Assembly (NCBI RefSeq): GCF_018069625.1
Contig: NZ_CP072941.1
Span: forward strand, 5,394,001-5,458,000
DNA length: 64,000 nt
From: Streptomyces yatensis
GTDB lineage: Bacteria > Actinomycetota > Actinomycetes > Streptomycetales > Streptomycetaceae
Direction of reading: 5' to 3'
Positions 22,792-29,487 of this stretch are shown piece by piece. The notes beneath the pieces were generated by a model. It was not told where the DNA came from. It worked only from the letters and a program-made list of their open reading frames with translations, and ran no database searches. Every line of letters starts with the position of its first letter. The first letter of the stretch is position 1. The position numbers were made by a program, and so were the translations under genes.

Positions 22792-25193
22792 CGACGTACG
22801 ACCACGGCACCCGGGACGCCGGACCGCCGCCCTCGCAGCCCCCGGGAGCCCCGCGGCCCCCGGGAGCCCCGCAGCCCCCGGCGGCCGCGCGGCCTCCACA
22901 GCCCCTGGCGGCCTCGGCGGCCACCGGCGCGATCCCGGCGGCCACCGGCGGTTCGCGTCTGACGCGGGTCTGGCGGGGACGGCCGGAGGACCCGCGCTGG
23001 GCGCGGCCCGCCCTGTGGGCCCTGCTGGCCGTGACCACCGTGCTCTATCTGTGGAGCCTGGGCGCGTCCGGCTACGCCAACCAGTTCTACTCGGCCGCCG
23101 TGCAGGCGGGCAGCGCGAGCTGGAAGGCCTTCTTCTTCGGCTCCTCCGACGCCGCGAACTCCATCACCGTCGACAAGCCCCCGGCCGCGCTGTGGCCGAT
23201 GGCCCTGTCGGTGCGGCTCTTCGGCCTCTCCTCCTGGGCGGTCCTCGTCCCCGAGGCGCTGATGGGCGTCGCGACGGTCGGGGTGCTGTACGCGGCCGTA
23301 CGGCGCAGGTTCGGCGCGGCCGCCGGGCTTATCGCGGGCGCGGCGCTCGCGGTCACCCCGGTCGCGGCGCTGATGTTCCGCTTCAACAACCCCGACGCGC
23401 TGCTCTGTCTGCTGATGGTCTCGGCCGTCTACTGCGTGCTGCGCGCGCTGGAGGACGCCCGCACCAAGTGGCTGCTGCTCGCGGGCGTCTGCTTCGGCCT
23501 CGGCTTCCTCACCAAGACCCTGCAGGCGTGGCTGATCCTGCCGCCGCTCGCGGTGGTGTACGCGGTGTGCGCCCCGGCGAAGTTCGGCCGGCGGATCGGG
23601 CAACTGCTGCTCGCGGGACTCGCGATGGTGGTCTCCGGCGGCTGGTGGGTCGCGATCGTCGAGCTGTGGCCGGCGTCCTCGCGTCCGTACATCGGCGGCT
23701 CGCAGCACAACAGCTTCCTGGAGCTGACGTTCGGCTACAACGGCCTGGGCCGGATCAACGGCAATGAGACCGGCAGCGTCGGCGGGGGCGGCCCGGGTGG
23801 CGGCGGTGGCGGTGGCGGCAGGTGGGGCGAGACCGGGATCGACCGGCTCTTCGGCTCCGACATGGGCGGTCAGATCGCCTGGCTGCTGCCCGCGGCGTTC
23901 ATCCTGCTGGCGGCCGGGGTCTGGCTGACCTGGCGGGCCGGGCGCACCGACACCCGGCGCGCGGCCTTCCTGGTGTGGGGTGGGGCGCTGCTGATGACGT
24001 TCGCCACCTTCAGCTTCATGTCCGGGATCTTCCACCAGTACTACAACATCGCCCTGGCGCCCTATATCGCGGCGGTCGTGGGCATGGGCGCGGCGCTGCT
24101 GTGGGAGCGGCGGAACGAAGGCGGCCGGGCGGGGTCGGCGGCCTCGGCGGTGCTGGCCGTGACGGTCGCGGTGACCGCCTATATGGCGTACGTGCTGCTG
24201 GGGCGGTCGGCGGACTGGCACCCCTGGCTGCGCTGGGCGGTGCTGATCGGCGGACTCGCGGCGGCGGCCGGGCTGCTGCTGACCGGGCGGCTGGTGACGG
24301 GGCGCCTGGGCCGGACGGCGGCGCTGGCCGCTGCGGGCCTGGGCCTCGCGGCGGGGCTGGCCGGGCCGGTCGCGTACACGCTCAACACGGTGGACACCCC
24401 GAAGCGCGGCTCCATCGTGACGGCCGGTCCGTCGGTGGCGGGCGGTATGGGCGGTCCCGGTGGCGGCGGCCGGATGGGCGGCCCGCCGGGGATGCGGAAC
24501 GGCGGCCAGGGCGCGGGCCAGCAGGGGCAGGGCCAGGGCCAGGGCAATCAGCAGGGCGGCCAGGGCCAGCAGGGCCAGGGGCAGGGCGGTCGGCAGGGCA
24601 TGCCGGGCGGCGGCACCGGCGGCGGTCAGCCGGGCGGTCAGAACGGCTTCCCCGGCGGCGGTTTCCCGGGCGGCGGCCAGTCTCCGCAGAACGGTAAGGG
24701 CAACGCCCAGGGCCAGGGCAACGCCCAGGGACAGGGCCAGGGCCAGGGGCAGAACGGCCGCCCGGGCATGCTGCCCGGTGGCGGCGGCGTGGGCGAGGGC
24801 GGCCGGCGCGGCGGCGGTATGGGGGGACTGCTCGACGGTCAGCAGGTCGACGCCAAGACGGAGGCGAAGCTGGAGGAGAACGCCGACGACTACACCTGGG
24901 CGGCCGCGGCGATCGGCTCCCAGAACGCCGCGAGCTATCAACTCGCCACCCAGAAGCCCGTGATGGCCATCGGTGGCTTCAACGGCAGCGACCCGTCCCC
25001 GACGCTTGCCCAGTTCAAGGAGTATGTGCAGGAGGGCAAGATCCACTACTTCATCTCCTCGGGCACCGGTATGGGCGGCGGTCCGGGTGGCGGCCAGGGG
25101 AGTTCGTCCCAGATCACCTCCTGGATCGAGGCCACCTACAAGAAGGTCACCGTGGGCAGCACCACGCTCTATGACCTGACACAGAAGGCCTAG
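22788..25193 (+). CDS. GT39-like membrane glycosyltransferase with Gly/Gln-rich loop
   Basis: An 801-residue GT-C-type protein resembling ArnT/protein O-mannosyltransferases. A Pro-rich cytoplasmic tail (1-50) precedes about ten or more membrane helices; SITVDKPPAALW and FRFNNPDALL are conserved family segments, the first containing a catalytic acidic residue. A Gly-rich loop near 325-345 and a long Gly/Gln/Asn tract (about 550-690) sit before a soluble C-terminal domain that ends YDLTQKA. It uses lipid-linked sugar, presumably from the preceding GT2/GtrA protein, to modify surface targets. Confidence 0.9.
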   Translation: MTTYDHGTRDAGPPPSQPPGAPRPPGAPQPPAAARPPQPLAASAATGAIPAATGGSRLTRVWRGRPEDPRWARPALWALLAVTTVLYLWSLGASGYANQFYSAAVQAGSASWKAFFFGSSDAANSITVDKPPAALWPMALSVRLFGLSSWAVLVPEALMGVATVGVLYAAVRRRFGAAAGLIAGAALAVTPVAALMFRFNNPDALLCLLMVSAVYCVLRALEDARTKWLLLAGVCFGLGFLTKTLQAWLILPPLAVVYAVCAPAKFGRRIGQLLLAGLAMVVSGGWWVAIVELWPASSRPYIGGSQHNSFLELTFGYNGLGRINGNETGSVGGGGPGGGGGGGGRWGETGIDRLFGSDMGGQIAWLLPAAFILLAAGVWLTWRAGRTDTRRAAFLVWGGALLMTFATFSFMSGIFHQYYNIALAPYIAAVVGMGAALLWERRNEGGRAGSAASAVLAVTVAVTAYMAYVLLGRSADWHPWLRWAVLIGGLAAAAGLLLTGRLVTGRLGRTAALAAAGLGLAAGLAGPVAYTLNTVDTPKRGSIVTAGPSVAGGMGGPGGGGRMGGPPGMRNGGQGAGQQGQGQGQGNQQGGQGQQGQGQGGRQGMPGGGTGGGQPGGQNGFPGGGFPGGGQSPQNGKGNAQGQGNAQGQGQGQGQNGRPGMLPGGGGVGEGGRRGGGMGGLLDGQQVDAKTEAKLEENADDYTWAAAAIGSQNAASYQLATQKPVMAIGGFNGSDPSPTLAQFKEYVQEGKIHYFISSGTGMGGGPGGGQGSSSQITSWIEATYKKVTVGSTTLYDLTQKA

Positions 25194-25253
25194 GCGTCCC
25201 CGAAGTCCTCGACGTCCCAGACGCTCTCCGACTGACGCCGGAGTCCCGTACTT

Positions 25254-25292
25254 ACGGGCCGGTGGCCGGGTTTCCCCCGGTCGCCGGCCCGT
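25254..25292 (+). terminator. Terminator of the two-component/glycosyltransferase operon
   Basis: Outer arms ACGGGCCGG (25254-25262) and CCGGCCCGT (25284-25292), with an inner GGCCGGG/CCCCCGG stem. It lies 60 bases past the last gene. Confidence 0.7.
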
Positions 25293-25320
25293 ACGCGCGT
25301 GCGGCGCACGGACGGTAATT

Positions 25321-25360
25321 CGCTGTACGCCGTACAGCGACGCTTGTACGGTGTACGGCG
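25321..25360 (+). promoter_or_regulatory. TetR-type operator upstream of the efflux gene
   Basis: CGCTGTACGCCGTACAGCG (25321-25339) is a perfect palindrome with 9-base arms. A second related element, TTGTACGGTGTACGG, follows at 25344-25358. They lie 45-85 bases before the efflux gene and are likely bound by the TetR protein encoded downstream of it. Confidence 0.75.
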
Positions 25361-25403
25361 ACCACATCGTCCTACACCGTAGAAGCCTCTGCCTGGAGTC
25401 CCC

Positions 25404-26927
25404 ATGACGGTTTCGACCACCGACGCCGCCTCCGCTCCGCCCGGCCCGTCCCCGGGTGGTCATCCACAGCGTTGGCTGATCCTCGCCGTGATCTGCCTCG
25501 CCCAGCTCACCGTGTTGCTGGACAACACGATCCTCAATGTCGCGGTCCCCTCCCTCGCCCGGGAGATGGACGCGAGCACCGCCGAGATCCAGTGGATGAT
25601 CAGCGCCTATTCGCTGGTCCAGTCGGGGCTGCTGCTCACCGCGGGCAATGCCGCTGACCGCTACGGCCGTAAGAAGATGCTGGTCGCGGGGCTCGCCCTG
25701 TTCGGGGTCGGTTCGCTGTTCGCGTCGCTGGCGCAGGGGGCCGGTCAGCTCATCGCCGCCCGCGCGGGCATGGGGGTCGGCGGGGCGCTGCTGATGACCA
25801 CGACGCTCGCCGTCGTGGTGCAGATCTTCGACGAGGCCGAGCGGACCAAGGCGATCGGTCTGTGGGGCGCGGTCAGCTCGCTCGGCTTCGCCGCCGGGCC
25901 ACTGATCGGCGGCTCGCTGCTGGAGCACTTCTGGTGGGGCTCGATCTTCCTGATCAACATCCCGGTCGCGCTGCTCGGGCTGATCGCCGTGATCTGGCTG
26001 GTGCCCGAGTCCAAGGACCCGGTCGGCGACCGGCCCGATCTGCTGGGCGCGGTGCTCTCCACCATCGGTATGACCGGAGTCGTCTACGCGATCATCGCCG
26101 GGCCCGACCACGGCTGGACCTCGGTCCGGGTGCTGCTGTCCGCCTTCGTCGGGGTCGTGGTGCTGACCGGTTTCGCGCTGTGGGAGCGTCATATTCCGTA
26201 TCCGATGCTGGATATGCACTTCTTCCGGGACCGCCGCTTCGTGGGCGCCGTGGCGGGCGGCATCCTCGTCGCCTTCGGGATGGGTGGTTCGCTCTTCCTG
26301 CTCACCCAGCATCTGCAGTTCGTGCTCGGCTACGACGCGCTGGACGCGGGGCTGCGCACCGCGCCGCTCGCGCTGGTGATCGTGGCGCTCAACCTCGCCG
26401 GGGTCGGCGCCCGACTGCTGCCGAAGCTCGGGACGCCGCTGACGATCGTCGGCGGCATGGGGCTGCTCGCGGCCGGCCTCGCGCTCATCGCGGTCCTCGG
26501 CGCCGACGGCTACGGCGGACTGCTGCTGGGGCTGGTCGTGATGGGGGCCGGGATCGCGCTCGCCATGCCCGCGATGGCGAACGCCATCATGTCGGCCATT
26601 CCGCCGGAGAAGGCGGGGGTGGGCGCGGGCGTCAACGGGACCCTGACCGAGTTCGGCAACGGGCTCGGCGTGGCCGTCCTCGGCGCGGTGCTCAACTCCC
26701 GCTTCGGCTCGCTGCTGCCCGCGGCCGCCGCCGGAGCCGGCTCGCTCCCGGCCGCCCTCGCCGCGGCCCGTACTCCCGGGGACCGGGCGGCCGTCACGGA
26801 CGCCTTCTCCGCTGGGCTGGAAACCAGCCAGCTCGTCGGTGCGGCGGCCGTGCTGGCGGGCGGGCTGCTGGCCGCGCTCCTGCTCAGCAGGGCCGAACGA
26901 TCTTCACAGGAGGCCCCGGCGGCATAG
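25404..26927 (+). CDS. DHA2-family MFS efflux transporter
   Basis: A 507-residue pump with about 14 membrane helices. TM1 carries LTVLLDNTILNVAVP (motif D1), the loop after TM2 carries GNAADRYGRKKM (motif A), and TM5 carries AVSSLGFAAGPLIGG (motif C, drug/H+ antiporters). It exports toxic compounds using the proton gradient; the substrate is unknown. A perfect palindrome precedes it and a TetR gene follows 77 bases after it, so it is probably drug-inducible. Confidence 0.93.
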   Translation: MTVSTTDAASAPPGPSPGGHPQRWLILAVICLAQLTVLLDNTILNVAVPSLAREMDASTAEIQWMISAYSLVQSGLLLTAGNAADRYGRKKMLVAGLALFGVGSLFASLAQGAGQLIAARAGMGVGGALLMTTTLAVVVQIFDEAERTKAIGLWGAVSSLGFAAGPLIGGSLLEHFWWGSIFLINIPVALLGLIAVIWLVPESKDPVGDRPDLLGAVLSTIGMTGVVYAIIAGPDHGWTSVRVLLSAFVGVVVLTGFALWERHIPYPMLDMHFFRDRRFVGAVAGGILVAFGMGGSLFLLTQHLQFVLGYDALDAGLRTAPLALVIVALNLAGVGARLLPKLGTPLTIVGGMGLLAAGLALIAVLGADGYGGLLLGLVVMGAGIALAMPAMANAIMSAIPPEKAGVGAGVNGTLTEFGNGLGVAVLGAVLNSRFGSLLPAAAAGAGSLPAALAAARTPGDRAAVTDAFSAGLETSQLVGAAAVLAGGLLAALLLSRAERSSQEAPAA

Positions 26928-27004
26928 CATTCGCAGGGAGTGAGGTGCCGCGTGCCGGGTCCCGGGACGTGGTGCCAGCGCATCGGAGAAAGAGAGGCGC
27001 CGCC

Positions 27005-27787
27005 ATGGCAACCGGCAGCCGTACCGTCCGCCCGCGGTCCAGCGTCTGGCTCTCCGAACGCAAGGCCCCCAAGCGCAAGGGCGACCAGCAGCCCGTCGGG
27101 CTCGACCATGTGAAGATCGTCGCGGCGACGATGCGGCTGCTGGACGCCGAGGGTCTGTCGGGCTTCTCGATGCGACGGCTCGCGGCGGAGCTCGGGGTGA
27201 CCGCCATGTCGGTCTACTGGTACGTGGAGACCAAGGACCATCTGCTCGAACTCGCCCTCGACGCCGCGATGGGCGAGATAGCACTGCCCGCGGAGGCGGT
27301 CGGGCCCGTCGAGAGCCAGGAGCACTCCCCGGCCGAGCCGCGGGACTGGCGGGAGCAGCTGCGCCAGCTCGCCGCCGAGTACCGGCAGGTGATGGTCCGC
27401 CACTCCTGGCTGCCGGCGCTGCTGGGGGAGTACCTCAACATCGGGCCCAACGCGGTGGGCTTCAGCAACGCCGCGCTGGCCGTGATGCGCAACAGCGGGC
27501 TGCCGGACGACAAGATCACCAGCGCGCTGTCCCTCGTCTACCAGTTCGTCTACGGCTTCGGCACGATCGAGGGCCGCTTCGCCGCCCGCTGCCGGGCGGC
27601 GGGACTCACCCAGGACGAGCTGTTCCACGAGACGATGAGCTCGGTCGCGGACCGTATGGAGTTCGACGAGTCGCGGAAGATCATGAAGGCGCGGGGCGGC
27701 AATACGGTCGAGGAGATGCGGGACCGCGACTTCACGTTCGCCCTGGACCTCGCGATCGCCGGTATCGAAGCCCTGCGCGACCGGTAG
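27005..27787 (+). CDS. TetR-family regulator of the efflux pump
   Basis: A 260-residue repressor-type protein from ATG 27005, behind AGAGAGG. A basic N-terminal extension (1-30) precedes the HTH (about 36-80: FSMRRLAAELGVTAMSVYWYV), and a C-terminal domain of TetR_C type follows. The YWYVETKDHLL signature is classical for TetR. Tight linkage to the efflux gene and the operator palindrome upstream of that gene suggest it represses the pump until its ligand binds. Confidence 0.92.
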   Translation: MATGSRTVRPRSSVWLSERKAPKRKGDQQPVGLDHVKIVAATMRLLDAEGLSGFSMRRLAAELGVTAMSVYWYVETKDHLLELALDAAMGEIALPAEAVGPVESQEHSPAEPRDWREQLRQLAAEYRQVMVRHSWLPALLGEYLNIGPNAVGFSNAALAVMRNSGLPDDKITSALSLVYQFVYGFGTIEGRFAARCRAAGLTQDELFHETMSSVADRMEFDESRKIMKARGGNTVEEMRDRDFTFALDLAIAGIEALRDR

Positions 27788-28308
27788 CGCGCCCCCGGCG
27801 GGACCGGTAGCGCGCGCCCGGCGGACCGGGGCGCCGCCCCGGGGCATCCGCCGCGGGAGGGCGGGCCGCCGGATGGTCGGGCGGCCGGACGGCCAGGGCG
27901 CCGGTGGGTCGGGCTGTGGGGCGGTCGGGCCGCCGGAGGTCGGGCCGCCGGATGGCCAGGGCGCCGGGCTATCGGACGGCCAGGGTGTCGGAGGGTCTGG
28001 GCTGTGGGGCGGTCAGGGCGCTGGACGGTCCGGCTGCCGGGCGGCCAGGGCGCCGGCGGGTCCGGGCCACCGGACGGCCAAGGCGCCGGTGGGTCGGGCT
28101 GCGGAGCGGTCAGGGCGCCGGACGGTCAGGCTGCCGGAGGGCCGGGCTGCCGGATGGCCAGGGTGCCGGTGGGTCGGGCTGCGGGGCTCGGCCCGCTGGA
28201 CGACCAGGCCGCCGGGGGACCGGGCTTGCCGGACGGCCAGGGCACCGGATGGTCCGGCTGCCGGGCGGTCGGGGCCCGGGCCCGACCCATCAGCCTGCCG
28301 TCGGGCCG
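27788..28308. repeat. Degenerate GC-rich tandem repeat tract
   Basis: About 420 bases (27870-28290) consist of imperfect copies of a unit like GGACGGCCAGGGCGCCG, GGGTCGGGCTGCGG and relatives, with spacing drifting around 20-40 bases. Open frames on both strands run through it only because stop codons are rare; they give Gly/Arg/Ala-rich nonsense. No gene, RNA or IS is evident. It separates the convergent TetR and YceI genes. Confidence 0.7.
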
Positions 28309-29160
28309 TCAGGCCGTGGGGAGCTCCTCGCCCTGCACCGCCTGTATGTCCAGCTCCACCCGCAGGGTCGTGCCGATCGCCGCGATGCCCGCCGCGACCA
28401 CCTGGTTGTAGTTCATCGCGAAGTCCTCGCGACGCAGCTCGGCGACGGCCCGGAAGGCCGCCCGCACCCCGCCCCAGGGGTCGGGGCCCGTGCCCAGGTA
28501 TGTCAGGTCCAGGTCCACGTCCCGGACGACGCCGTGCATCGACAGCTCGCCGTGGACCGTCCAGCGGTCGGCCCCGGCCGCGCTCAGATGCGTGCTCCGG
28601 TACGTCAGCTGCGGGAACTCCTCCACATTGAGGAAGTCGGGCGACTTCAGATGGCCGTCCCGCATGGCATTGCCGGTGTCGATGCTGGCGGCCTGGATGA
28701 CCGCCTCGACGCGCGACTTCTCGATGTCCTCGGCGACCTCGATCCGCCCGGCGAACTCCGTGAACCGGCCGTGCACGCTGGATATCCCCAGGTGCTGGGC
28801 GACCGCGCCCACCGTCGAATGCGCCGGGTCGAGCGTCCACGCACCGGGCGGGGGAAGCTCCACCCCGCCCTGACGCGCCAGCACCACCGTGCCCACATCG
28901 GCCCGCCCGGAGGCGGTGACGATCGCCGTGGACGCGACCGGGGCATAGCCGACGGCGGTGGCGATGATCGTGTATGGCCCCGGCGGCAGCGGCTCGTCGG
29001 TCCGCACGGCGCCGTCCCCGTCGGCCTGCGCGCGCAGCACCTGCGCGCCCGTCATATCCGTGACGGTCAGCACCGCGTGCTGGACCGCCCAGCCGTCGCG
29101 GGTGCGGATCCGGGCCCGCAGCCCCGCTCCCCCGCCTGCTCCTGCTCCTGTGGTCGTCAT
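28309..29160 (-). CDS. YceI-family protein with N-terminal carboxypeptidase-regulatory-like domain
   Basis: A 283-residue protein. The C-terminal domain (about 105-280) is YceI lipocalin-like: WTLDPAHSTVGAVAQHLGISSVHGRF, KSPDFLNVEEFPQLTYRS and ELSMHGVVRDVDLDL. The fold binds isoprenoid-type lipids. The N-terminal part (about 14-100) is a beta-sandwich of the carboxypeptidase-regulatory type, like those fused to the neighbouring transporter. No signal peptide is seen. ATG 29160 has a modest GGGAGC site; the frame extends upstream to 29319 as a Ser/Thr-rich run without a ribosome site. It follows marR and the transporter, probably beyond a terminator. Confidence 0.88.
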   Translation of the reverse strand: MTTTGAGAGGGAGLRARIRTRDGWAVQHAVLTVTDMTGAQVLRAQADGDGAVRTDEPLPPGPYTIIATAVGYAPVASTAIVTASGRADVGTVVLARQGGVELPPPGAWTLDPAHSTVGAVAQHLGISSVHGRFTEFAGRIEVAEDIEKSRVEAVIQAASIDTGNAMRDGHLKSPDFLNVEEFPQLTYRSTHLSAAGADRWTVHGELSMHGVVRDVDLDLTYLGTGPDPWGGVRAAFRAVAELRREDFAMNYNQVVAAGIAAIGTTLRVELDIQAVQGEELPTA

Positions 29161-29487
29161 GCCGCGTTTCGCTCCCGCTCGGGTGTCGCTCGTGTTGCTC
29201 GTGCTGCTGGTCGTGCTGGTGTTGCTGGTCGTGTGCGTGGTGCCCGTCGAGCTGGTCGTACTCGACGGGTCGGTCGTGCTCGTCGTGCTCGTCGTGTTCA
29301 CCGGGTACGTCGTGTGCATCGTGTTCGTGGTGTTTGTGCGCCGGATCCGGGCGGCGGTGTAAGGCCGTCCCCTGCCTTCACTACACCGCCGCCGGGATCC
29401 GGGTTCCGGGACCGGCGGAAAAATCCGTCACCCGGACCGGGCCCGGGGCGCGTCTCCGCTCTTACGCGCCCCGGGCCCGGAGTTCCG
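29161..29487. other. Intergenic region between yceI and the MFS gene
   Basis: From 29170 to 29330 the DNA is biased, made of short GTGCTCGTC/GTGCTGGTC-type runs that read as Ser/Thr-rich in one frame and Val/Leu-rich in another. I take these as low-complexity DNA, not coding. The remainder holds the strong hairpin at 29437-29480. Confidence 0.55.
29437..29480. terminator. Strong hairpin after the MFS gene
   Basis: Perfect 17-base arms, CCGGGCCCGGGGCGCGT (29437-29453) and its complement (29464-29480), starting 8 bases past the transporter stop. It should end or attenuate the marR-MFS transcript before yceI. Confidence 0.8.

Noticed and set aside
22419..26312. A minus-strand open frame of about 1,300 codons opposite the glycosyltransferase and efflux genes.
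   Set aside because: Composition is Arg/Gly/Pro noise without domains, while the plus strand encodes recognisable membrane proteins.
28958..29362. A plus-strand Val/Leu-rich frame resembling a membrane protein.
   Set aside because: It comes from low-complexity GTGCTCGTC runs opposite the start of yceI and lacks a ribosome site.
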